Of a stretch of 5,890 nucleotides of DNA, positions 1-5,890 are shown piece after piece. The notes beneath the pieces are model-generated. The model was not told the DNA's origin, did no database searches, and was given only the letters and a program-made list of their open reading frames with translations. Numbering within the stretch: position 1 is the first letter of the stretch; every line of letters begins with the position of its first letter. Location of the stretch: the NCBI GenBank assembly GCA_022866645.1, contig JALHUQ010000128.1, positions 1 to 5,890 of the forward strand, in the 5' to 3' direction. Made by a program: the position numbers and the translations under genes. Source of the stretch: Woeseiaceae bacterium (lineage in GTDB: Bacteria; Pseudomonadota; Gammaproteobacteria; Steroidobacterales; Woeseiaceae).

Positions 1-1957
1 CCGGCGCGATTTCTGCCGCGTGCCAGGCTTTCAGCTTGGCACGGTCAACCTGCTCCACCAGCTCCGTATTCCAAACCGCGCCCATCGCGCTGTCCGGTCC
101 ATAAATGGCGCGATCAAACAAGCTGTCAGCGGCCCGCGACGGCGCGTGCTGCAAATTGGACAGATACGCTAAAACCCGAGCCTTGATCTTTTCGAGTTCG
201 TCCTCCGGGAAGGTCGGATTGCGGAGCATTTCTGCTGCAAGCTCGAGGGAGGGCTCAAGGTTGTTCTTGAGAATGCGATAGTCCAGAGAACTCCGCTCGA
301 CGCCACTGCCAAAGCTCCCTTCCATAGCGATTTTGTCCTTGGCCGCCGCCAACTTGTTCGCGTCGAACTTCCCGGTGCCTTTGTCCATCAGTCCAAAAAC
401 GAAGGTTGGCAATCCGGGCGCGTCCAGAGGAGCTGCCGTGATTCCAGTATCAATCTGAAACGAAACATTGACTAACGGAACGCTGCCCCGAGTCGCGACG
501 ACCAACTTCATTCCGTTCTTGAGGGTCGCCGTTTCAATTTTTGGAAATTGTATATCGGAGTGGGCCGTAACGACTGGAATCGCGGACCGGTCGACCTTTT
601 CTTCTGCACTCAGCAATTCAGGAAATGGCTCGACCGTGAGCTGATAATAACCGCGCGTCAGCCAACGATTTGCGACTTGACGAAGTTCTTCGCCGCTGGC
701 GTTGTTCAGCCACTCCAGCTCGGTATTGATGAACAGCGGGTTATTTGAAAATAACTCGCCTTCAACCAGCAGCCGGCCAATCTGAGCCCCGGTCTCAAGC
801 GCGCCGAGAATATACATTTTTACGCCCAGCTTCGCGTTCTCGACGATCTGCTCATCGGGGCCGTCCGCCAGATAAGCTGCAATGACTTCGTCCACGACTG
901 CCATGACCACTTCGGGTTCGACACCGGGCCGGAGATCCACGGTCAGGCTGTATTCGCCGCTCATCACCCGTCCATACGCGCTGCCTTGAATGCTGGTGGC
1001 GAGTTGCAGCTCGTCGACCAGCTTCTTTCGCAGTGGCGAGTTCTTATTTGCCACCAAAGAGTCGTTCACCAGGTACATCAACGAAGTATCTTTGTCGTTC
1101 AATCCCGGCAAGGCCCAGACACGAGAGATGCGCGTTTGACCCACTCGGTCATACATCATTTCCTCTCGATTTTCAGTGAGGTTCGGTACCCACTTTTTCG
1201 GGTGCGACAACGGGCCGCCGGTCGGTGCCTCGCTAAAGTAGTGCTCCACTTTTTGTCTTGCATCCTCAAGCGTTACATCACCGGCGAGCACAAGAACGAC
1301 GTTTGACGCTCCGTAGTAAGTCTTGAACCACTCCTGCACATCGTCGACCGATGCTGCGTTCAAGTCGTCCATCGAGCCGATGACCGAGTGGCGGTAAGGG
1401 TGATCGACCGGGTAGATTCCCTCGCGAATCTTGTCGTACATCTGCGCGTAAGGCCGCGTTTCTCCCTGCCGCTTTTCGTTCTGTACGACGCCGCGCTGTT
1501 CATCCAGCGCTTCCTGCGTAATAGCTCCGAGGAGATGCCCCATACGGTCACTCTCCATCCATAACGCCATATCGAGAGCGCCGGATGGAACGGTGGAGTA
1601 GTAATTCGTACGATCCTCACTTGTCGTGCCGTTCATGCCCGTAGCGCCCGCGTCCGTGAATGGCGAAAAATATTCGCCCTCTCGACTTTCAGTTCCCTGG
1701 AACATCAGGTGCTCGAACAAGTGTGCGAATCCCGTCTTGCCTTCGGGCTCGTCTTTTGAACCGACGCCATACCACATGCCAACAAACACCGTTGGCGTCG
1801 AGTGATCGGTTTGCACCAGAACCGTCAGCCCGTTATCCAGCTGAAATCGCTCATATGGCAAATCGATTTGCGTCGCCAGATCGTCCTCAGCACCGACTGA
1901 GACGGAGTATGCGAGCGCAAGCAATAGCAGCGCGATAGATTGTCGTGTAAGCGTCAT
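1..1957 (-). CDS. Secreted M16 (insulinase/pitrilysin) family zinc metallopeptidase, C-terminus beyond left edge
   Basis: The frame is open from an ATG at 1957-1955 to the left edge, giving 652 codons with no stop. Residues 1-22 look like a Sec signal peptide: T-R near the N-terminus, a Leu/Ala core, then S-V-G-A before acidic E-D-D, so the enzyme is probably periplasmic. The inverted zinc motif HLFEH is at residues 79-83 (His79, His83 ligands, Glu82 catalytic). Glu161 in QNEKRQ fits the third zinc ligand, 78 residues after the second His, close to the spacing in pitrilysin. The N-terminal catalytic M16 domain covers about residues 35-240 and an M16_C-type region about 190-380. A second M16-like half starts near residue 472 (FPKIETATLKNG) and lacks HxxEH, as expected for the inactive half of two-half M16 enzymes. 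Relatives of this architecture run to roughly 900-950 residues, so about a third is missing. It is transcribed divergently from the btuB-like gene. A weak GGGA lies about 8 nt before the ATG. The family is certain, the substrate unknown. Confidence 0.95.
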   Translation of the reverse strand, partial: MTLTRQSIALLLLALAYSVSVGAEDDLATQIDLPYERFQLDNGLTVLVQTDHSTPTVFVGMWYGVGSKDEPEGKTGFAHLFEHLMFQGTESREGEYFSPFTDAGATGMNGTTSEDRTNYYSTVPSGALDMALWMESDRMGHLLGAITQEALDEQRGVVQNEKRQGETRPYAQMYDKIREGIYPVDHPYRHSVIGSMDDLNAASVDDVQEWFKTYYGASNVVLVLAGDVTLEDARQKVEHYFSEAPTGGPLSHPKKWVPNLTENREEMMYDRVGQTRISRVWALPGLNDKDTSLMYLVNDSLVANKNSPLRKKLVDELQLATSIQGSAYGRVMSGEYSLTVDLRPGVEPEVVMAVVDEVIAAYLADGPDEQIVENAKLGVKMYILGALETGAQIGRLLVEGELFSNNPLFINTELEWLNNASGEELRQVANRWLTRGYYQLTVEPFPELLSAEEKVDRSAIPVVTAHSDIQFPKIETATLKNGMKLVVATRGSVPLVNVSFQIDTGITAAPLDAPGLPTFVFGLMDKGTGKFDANKLAAAKDKIAMEGSFGSGVERSSLDYRILKNNLEPSLELAAEMLRNPTFPEDELEKIKARVLAYLSNLQHAPSRAADSLFDRAIYGPDSAMGAVWNTELVEQVDRAKLKAWHAAEIAP

Positions 1958-1961
1958 TTTA

Positions 1962-1992
1962 TGTATCCCATGTCCAAGCCGCTGATTGTCAA
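1962..1992 (-). promoter_or_regulatory. Tentative promoter for the M16 peptidase gene
   Basis: On the minus strand a perfect -35-like TTGACA lies at 1992-1987. The only -10-like hexamer at a plausible distance is the poor GATACA at 1967-1962, with a long 19-nt spacer. If used, transcription would start almost at the ATG at 1957, leaving a very short or absent leader. The -35 match is direct; use as a promoter is inference and could be chance. Confidence 0.2.
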
Positions 1993-2031
1993 CTGTAGAA
2001 GCTGCGCGAGCCAGTATTCGATCGATTATTG

Positions 2032-2062
2032 TTGGCCGCGATGTTTACTTCGAGCGTATAGC
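2032..2062 (+). promoter_or_regulatory. Tentative promoter for the riboswitch-btuB transcript
   Basis: A -10-like TATAGC at 2057-2062 is preceded by a partial -35 TTGGCC at 2032-2037, with a 19-nt spacer. Initiation would fall near 2068-2070, about 15 nt before the first paired element of the riboswitch, which is where a start is needed. A rival -35-like TTTACT at 2044-2049 has no good partner except GCTAAA at 2066-2071. The matches are weak and the call rests mainly on position. Confidence 0.25.
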
Positions 2063-2084
2063 TAGGCTAAAGTTCGCCGCAACA

Positions 2085-2275
2085 TCGACTGGTGAATGTC
2101 TGCTTGCAGACATTAAACGGGAAGACGGTGCGCCACTTCAACCATGGCCATCCCGTCACTGCCCCCGCAACGGTAAATGAGTCAGTTAGTCACTTAGCCA
2201 CTGCGCGAATTGCGTGGGAAGGCGATTAACAACAACGTGTTACGTTACTCATGAGTCCGGAGACCGGCCCGTCGA
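2085..2275 (+). promoter_or_regulatory. Cobalamin (vitamin B12) riboswitch aptamer
   Basis: The conserved blocks of the adenosylcobalamin-type aptamer appear in the right order. They are TTAAACGGGAA at 2113-2123, GACGG (2124-2128) pairing with CCGTC (2153-2157), GCCCCCGCAACGGTAA at 2161-2176, GCCACTG at 2197-2203, GGGAAGGC at 2216-2223, and the B12 box AGTCCGGAGACCGGCC at 2254-2269. A closing helix can form between TCGAC (2085-2089) and GTCGA (2271-2275). Two strong local hairpins fit inside: AATGTCTG/CAGACATT at 2095-2114 with a CTTG loop, and AACGT/ACGTT at 2234-2246 with a GTT loop. It lies 107 nt upstream of a BtuB-type receptor, the classical target. In known cases ligand binding lowers expression of the downstream gene. 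The ends are estimated from the pairing and could shift by 10-20 nt. Confidence 0.94.
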
Positions 2276-2382
2276 CAATCCACTGTTCGATCGCGGCGGG
2301 CGATTCACGGGAATTCGATTCTCACTTCCCCTCCCAACGATCGGCGTTATTGCAGGTCCGGGGATGCTTGCGGGAGAGAGTC
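2276..2382 (+). promoter_or_regulatory. Riboswitch expression platform and btuB ribosome binding site
   Basis: This 107-nt leader joins the aptamer to the receptor start. A good Shine-Dalgarno sequence, GGGAGAGAG, lies at 2372-2380, two bases before the ATG at 2383, and supports that start. Upstream, CTCCC at 2331-2335 is complementary to the GGGAG of this site. The adjacent TTCCC at 2326-2330 can instead pair with GGGAA at 2309-2313. Such mutually competing helices suit control at translation initiation. There is no stem followed by a U-run, so an intrinsic-terminator mechanism is not supported. The pairings are visible but short (5 bp), and the switching role is inference. Confidence 0.4.
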
Positions 2383-4305
2383 ATGAAGAATCTGCCCTAC
2401 CTGTTCACCCTCGTTTTTTCCTCGCTGCTGAGCCAGGCCTCGGTTGCCGATGACATCGACCAAATCGTTGTTACCGGGGCACGCACGCCGCTGACTATCG
2501 ACCAGATCGGCAGCGCCGTAACCATTATCACCCGCGACGACATTGAGCGACGGGAAGCCCGCCACGTCACGGACTTGTTGCGCTCGGTGCCGGGATTTTC
2601 TGTAAGCAATACGGGCGTAACGGGCTCGCAGGCACAGGTGCGCGTTCGAGGCGCAGAAGCCAATCATGTGCTCGTCCTGATCGACGGCGTACGAGCCAAT
2701 GACCCGGCTACGGGTGACGAATTTCGCTGGGAATATTTGAGTACCGGAAACATAGAACGCATCGAAATAGTTCGCGGCCCGCAAAGTTCTTTGTGGGGCA
2801 GCGACGCGGTTGCGGCTGTCATACACATCATCACAAAGTCCGAGCAGCCGGGGTCCGGTGTCAACGGCTACGCGGAAGGCGGCTCATTCAATACCAACAA
2901 CGCCGGACTGAATGGCGCACTTCGCGGTGACGCCTGGGTATTGCGCGGCGGTATAGAACGCCTTGCTACGGATGGCAGCAACGCGTCGCGCGTCGGGTCT
3001 GAAAAAGAGGATGCCGATCTGACGACGGCCAATTTATCTGCGAACATTACTGCGTCAGAGGCGTTGTCATTTAATCTCGGCTTACGCTCAGCGGATGCCT
3101 ACTCGCAGTTTGATCCTGTTGATTACTACGTGACCGGCTTGCCTGTCGACGGCGACGTCGCAACCGATGTCCAAACGCTGTACGCGCAAGCCGGGGTGAT
3201 CTTCGGCCGAGCAGGCAGTCGTGTTTCGCAGCAATTCAACGTGCGCTATTTCAATTCTGACAATCGCAATCTCGTCGATGGAGTTCTCGACTCGTCAACA
3301 GCATCGGACCGTATGACGTTCGCCTATCAGGCAGACATTGGTGTCGGCGAAAACCTGCTGTCACTGGCATTCGAACGCGAAGATACTCAGTTCGAGCAAA
3401 ACGGCGCTGTCGTTTTCGGTGACCCCAATCAAATCCAGAATATGGACGTGACCAGCGCCATTGCTGAATTTCAGGGCTTGTCTCCGGACCGCCTGACCTG
3501 GATCATCAGCGTGCGCGCCGACAACAACAGCGATTTCGACAATGCTTTCAATGGTCGCTTATCGCTCGCTTATGAATTGAGTCAGGCAACCACACTTCGC
3601 GGCAGTATCGGCACCGGCCAGAAGAACCCAACATTCACCGAGCGGTTTGGATATTTTCCGGGCCAGTTCATTGGCAATCCAGCGCTGAAGCCGGAACGCT
3701 CAATCTCGTATGAGCTCGGAGTCGACCAGAGCTTCGCCGACGATGCCCTGCAGCTACAGGTATCCCTGTTTCGACAAGACCTGAAGGATGAAATCGACGG
3801 CTTCGTTTTTGATCCGGTGAGTTTCTTGTCAACGGCAGGAAATATGCCGGGGAAAAGCGAACGCAGCGGTATCGAACTGGCCGCTCGCTGGACGCTGAGC
3901 GAATCGCTGGGTTTTTCGGCTCATTACACCTACACCGATTCCACGGAGCAGGACTTCCTCGGTAACGATGTTAGTGAATTGCGCCGACCGCGACATTCAG
4001 GCGGCGTTTCACTCGATTTTCGCAATACCAGTGAGCGCTTTAGCACGTCACTAAACGCTGACTACGGCGGCACCCGATCGGACATCTTCTTCCCACCCTG
4101 GCCAGATCCGTCAGAAATTGTGACCTTGAGTAATTACTGGTTGCTTGATCTTGCCGTGCAGTTTCGGGCGACACCCTCTGTCACCTTGTTTGCCAAAGGC
4201 AGCAATTTGCTGGACGAGGACTATGAACAGGTTTACGGATACCGCACCCCAGGCCGTGCCGCCTACTTCGGAATCCGGCTTAGCTTCGGCGCCGTCCGCC
4301 AGTAG
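2383..4305 (+). CDS. btuB: BtuB-type TonB-dependent outer-membrane cobalamin receptor
   Basis: This complete 640-residue protein is close to the 614 residues of E. coli BtuB. In that family the receptor binds cobalamin outside the cell and moves it into the periplasm using TonB-ExbBD energy. Residues 1-22 form a signal peptide with likely cleavage after S-V-A. A TonB box follows at 26-32 (DQIVVTG). The plug domain spans about 38-152, with VRVRGAEANHVLVLIDGVR at 86-104 and RGPQSSLWGSDA at 131-142, closely matching the BtuB plug. The rest, to about 635, is a 22-strand-type beta-barrel with alternating polar and hydrophobic strands. The closing segment runs from NLLDEDY (608-614) to GIRLSF (630-635), followed by a five-residue tail GAVRQ. 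The ATG at 2383 is chosen because it has a strong ribosome binding site and begins the signal peptide. The frame stays open upstream to an ATG at 2251, but that ATG lies in the riboswitch. The B12 riboswitch upstream makes cobalamin the likely substrate; another corrinoid is possible. Confidence 0.94.
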   Translation: MKNLPYLFTLVFSSLLSQASVADDIDQIVVTGARTPLTIDQIGSAVTIITRDDIERREARHVTDLLRSVPGFSVSNTGVTGSQAQVRVRGAEANHVLVLIDGVRANDPATGDEFRWEYLSTGNIERIEIVRGPQSSLWGSDAVAAVIHIITKSEQPGSGVNGYAEGGSFNTNNAGLNGALRGDAWVLRGGIERLATDGSNASRVGSEKEDADLTTANLSANITASEALSFNLGLRSADAYSQFDPVDYYVTGLPVDGDVATDVQTLYAQAGVIFGRAGSRVSQQFNVRYFNSDNRNLVDGVLDSSTASDRMTFAYQADIGVGENLLSLAFEREDTQFEQNGAVVFGDPNQIQNMDVTSAIAEFQGLSPDRLTWIISVRADNNSDFDNAFNGRLSLAYELSQATTLRGSIGTGQKNPTFTERFGYFPGQFIGNPALKPERSISYELGVDQSFADDALQLQVSLFRQDLKDEIDGFVFDPVSFLSTAGNMPGKSERSGIELAARWTLSESLGFSAHYTYTDSTEQDFLGNDVSELRRPRHSGGVSLDFRNTSERFSTSLNADYGGTRSDIFFPPWPDPSEIVTLSNYWLLDLAVQFRATPSVTLFAKGSNLLDEDYEQVYGYRTPGRAAYFGIRLSFGAVRQ

Positions 4306-4400
4306 TTTAGTGCCGCTTTTCTGTATTGCTGGCTGACCGGGGAAGGCGCAGACTCGACGCAGGGCCACACGTTCACGGCATACGCCGCCGAGGGTTTGCC

Positions 4401-5162
4401 ATGAGCACCGTTACTGCGCAGCCGAAGTCGATGCAACTGACTTCTGATCGTTTTTACCAAAATATCGCGGTGCTGTGCGCCGCCGTCGCCTTCGCAGGGT
4501 TTTTGCCCAGCTATTGGTCCCCGATGTGGCAGGCCCATTTGCACATTCCTCGAGTGGTTCATCTGCACGGCGCGATTTTCTTCGCCTGGACCCTCTTTTT
4601 TGTGGCGCAAACCTCGCTGGTCGCGCATGGGCGAACGGCGATGCACCGGGAACTCGGTCTGTTGGGCATTGCGCTGGCAACCGCGATGCTATTCACCGGC
4701 ACGATGGTGTCGATCGGCAGCATGCATCGCTTTTTTGCTTTGGGCTTCGTCGATGAAGCGCGCGCTTTCGCAATCGTACCCCTAAGCGCAATTATGTATT
4801 TTGCGGCAGTTGTCACATACGCCATCGTCAACATCAAGCGACCAGAGATACACAAGCGAGCGATGGTTTTGGCGACGGTCGCTTTGTTACAGCCGGCGAT
4901 CGCACGTTGGTTCATTTTCTTTCTCGCGCCACCGGATGCGACCGGACCGGTACCCGTCATTCTTTCTGTGGCACCAGGCCTCGTCTCTGATCTTCTGCTC
5001 GTGTATGCCATGATCCACGACAAGCGCACTCGTGGACGGCCGCATTCCGTGTATGTGATCGGCGCCATCGTTCTCCTGACTGTGCAGGTAGCGCGTGTGC
5101 CACTCAGTACGTCAGCGTTCTGGTTTTCGATTGCGGATTGGTTTTCAGCATTGTCGGGTTAG
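4401..5162 (+). CDS. Uncharacterised multi-pass membrane protein, about seven helices
   Basis: I do not recognise a characterised family for this 253-residue protein. Hydrophobic segments at roughly 22-41, 52-75, 86-107, 122-145, 155-176, 186-206 and 218-236 suggest seven transmembrane helices. Histidines cluster at helix ends: HLH at 46-48, HLHG at 54-57, AHGR at 75-78, MHRELG at 81-86 and IHKRAM at 150-155. Similar HR-x-LG and HKR-x-M signatures occur in small bacterial membrane families such as DUF2306/DUF420, some thought to be heme-linked, but I cannot assign it to either. The ATG at 4401 is preferred because GAGGG lies 6 nt upstream; an in-frame TTG at 4326 would add 25 Arg-rich, non-conserved-looking residues. 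It starts 95 nt after the btuB-like stop with no clear terminator between, so co-transcription under the B12 riboswitch is possible. The interval 4306-4400 shows no other feature. Confidence 0.85.
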   Translation: MSTVTAQPKSMQLTSDRFYQNIAVLCAAVAFAGFLPSYWSPMWQAHLHIPRVVHLHGAIFFAWTLFFVAQTSLVAHGRTAMHRELGLLGIALATAMLFTGTMVSIGSMHRFFALGFVDEARAFAIVPLSAIMYFAAVVTYAIVNIKRPEIHKRAMVLATVALLQPAIARWFIFFLAPPDATGPVPVILSVAPGLVSDLLLVYAMIHDKRTRGRPHSVYVIGAIVLLTVQVARVPLSTSAFWFSIADWFSALSG

Positions 5163-5269
5163 GGCCGGATGCGGCGCAGTGAGCGACAGGGGAAAGTACG
5201 TATTACCTGAGCGCGAAGCAGGAATAGACTTAGCTGCTCGAATATTTCATTTTGGTGGGGAACCCGAAA

Positions 5270-5890
5270 ATGAAAGCACTCTCAAGTCTATTACTCACTC
5301 TCAGCGTTGCCGTTCTTGCCTCTTGCGGTGGCAGCGATAGTTCAATTACTCCGCCTGCTAGCGGCACGGTGACCGTTCTTCTCACCGACGGACCTATGGA
5401 TGAAGCGCGATCTTTGGTGTTTCACGTCACTCACGTCGACATGGGCCACGCAGACGGCTCGATGACCCACTTGGTTCTGCCCGGCGGACCGCTCGACATC
5501 GATATGATGCAGCTCCAAAACGGTGCGGTGCAGTCGATTCTGAATAACACGACAATGCCTGCCGGCCACTACGAATGGATGGAGCTGGGTGTCGACCTGA
5601 CACAGTCCCACATCGGTACGATGTCCGGCGGCCAGCACAACATGACGATGTCCACTGCGCACCCTTTTCGCAGCACAGAACCGTTCGAGATTGTCCCCGC
5701 ACAACATGCAGAGTTTGTTATGGATTTCGATTTGCGGCGTGGCGTCCAGCAACATGACATGGGCGGCATGATGGGGGTCGAGTACCAACTGCACGATGCC
5801 ATGCGTCTGATGAATACCAATAACACGGGTGGTATTAGCGGCGCCGTAGATGTCTCGCTCATGGATTTCAACCAGGCGAGTTGTAACTCG
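5270..5890 (+). CDS. DUF4382-like lipoprotein, Met/His-rich, C-terminus beyond right edge
   Basis: The frame is open from the ATG at 5270 to the right edge, giving 207 residues. The ribosome binding site GGTGGGGAA is at 5254-5262. The N-terminus is a lipoprotein signal with lipobox L-A-S-C at 16-19; Gly at +2 is compatible with outer-membrane sorting. From about residue 32 the pattern GTVTVLLTDGPMDEA, then FHVTHVDM (51-58), LDIDMMQLQNG (75-85) and MPAGHYEWMELGVDL (96-110), fits DUF4382, a beta-rich domain of unknown function common in secreted bacterial lipoproteins. The domain seems to end near 182, and GGISGAVDV (187-195) probably begins a second part cut by the window edge. The composition is striking: 18 Met and 11 His in 207 residues, concentrated at 118-131 and 162-181. 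Metal binding is a guess. It lies 107 nt after the membrane-protein gene; I see no convincing promoter or terminator in that gap, so operon membership is open. Confidence 0.88.
   Translation, partial: MKALSSLLLTLSVAVLASCGGSDSSITPPASGTVTVLLTDGPMDEARSLVFHVTHVDMGHADGSMTHLVLPGGPLDIDMMQLQNGAVQSILNNTTMPAGHYEWMELGVDLTQSHIGTMSGGQHNMTMSTAHPFRSTEPFEIVPAQHAEFVMDFDLRRGVQQHDMGGMMGVEYQLHDAMRLMNTNNTGGISGAVDVSLMDFNQASCNS

Noticed and set aside
548..1938. Several plus-strand open frames of 64-106 codons within 548-1938
   Set aside because: All are antisense to the M16 peptidase, whose conserved motifs run uninterrupted through this stretch.
2095..2114. Perfect 8-bp inverted repeat AATGTCTG/CAGACATT, as a candidate operator for a dimeric repressor
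   Set aside because: It lies inside the cobalamin aptamer where a stem is expected, directly before the conserved TTAAACGGGAA block, so the riboswitch fold explains it.
2347..2826. 159-codon open frame on the minus strand across the start of the btuB-like gene
   Set aside because: It opposes the signal peptide and plug domain of a confidently identified receptor and its translation resembles no family.
4340..4348. GGGAAGGCG also occurs in the riboswitch (2216-2224), suggesting a second or degenerate B12 element before the membrane-protein gene
   Set aside because: No B12 box, no GCCCCCGCAAC-like block and no matching helices surround it; a 9-nt match alone can be chance.
4326..4400. In-frame TTG start extending the membrane protein by 25 residues
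   Set aside because: The extension is Arg-rich and lacks a good ribosome binding site, whereas the ATG at 4401 has GAGGG at a proper distance.
4306..4400. Intrinsic terminator between the btuB-like gene and the membrane-protein gene
   Set aside because: Only a 4-bp CGGC/GCCG stem near 4377-4388 is visible and it is not followed by a T-run.
4559..5068. 169-codon open frame on the minus strand inside the membrane-protein gene
   Set aside because: It is antisense to a gene with clear membrane-helix structure and has a low-quality Lys/Arg/Ala-rich translation with no recognisable domain.
5342..5871. Minus-strand open frames of 91-150 codons opposite the lipoprotein
   Set aside because: The plus-strand frame has a lipobox and a DUF4382-like pattern; the opposite frames have no domain and arise from the same composition.

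Overview
The window looks like ordinary chromosomal DNA of a Gram-negative bacterium. The evidence is a TonB-dependent outer-membrane receptor with a signal peptide, a lipoprotein with a sorting signal suited to the outer membrane, and a secreted M16 zinc peptidase. Moderate-to-high GC and the style of the protein families suggest a proteobacterium, perhaps an environmental gammaproteobacterium. This placement is an inference and I cannot name a genus.

Layout from left to right. Positions 1-1957 (minus strand) hold most of a secreted M16 (insulinase/pitrilysin) metallopeptidase. Its N-terminus lies inside the window and its C-terminus runs off the left edge. Positions 1958-2382 are a divergent intergenic region. 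It contains a well-preserved cobalamin (vitamin B12) riboswitch on the plus strand at about 2085-2275, followed by a leader of about 107 nt with a possible Shine-Dalgarno-masking element. Positions 2383-4305 (plus) encode a complete 640-residue TonB-dependent receptor of the BtuB type, the outer-membrane cobalamin transporter. Positions 4401-5162 (plus) encode a 253-residue, roughly seven-helix, histidine-bearing membrane protein of unknown function. It may be co-transcribed with btuB. Positions 5270-5890 (plus) hold the start of a lipoprotein with a DUF4382-like domain that is unusually rich in methionine and histidine. It is cut by the right edge.

How the parts fit together. The riboswitch and receptor form a classical B12-repressed uptake unit: when intracellular cobalamin is sufficient, the leader should fold to shut off btuB expression. 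The downstream membrane protein follows after 95 nt with no visible terminator, so it is a candidate unrecognised member of the B12 regulon. The divergent M16 peptidase next to a TonB receptor recalls the FusC/FusA and PqqL/YddB arrangements, where an M16 peptidase processes material brought in by a receptor, but the riboswitch argues that cobalamin is the receptor's substrate. I found no RNA genes, mobile elements, CRISPR arrays or phage genes. Nothing here clearly amounts to a new system; the most open questions are the unknown membrane protein and the Met/His-rich lipoprotein.
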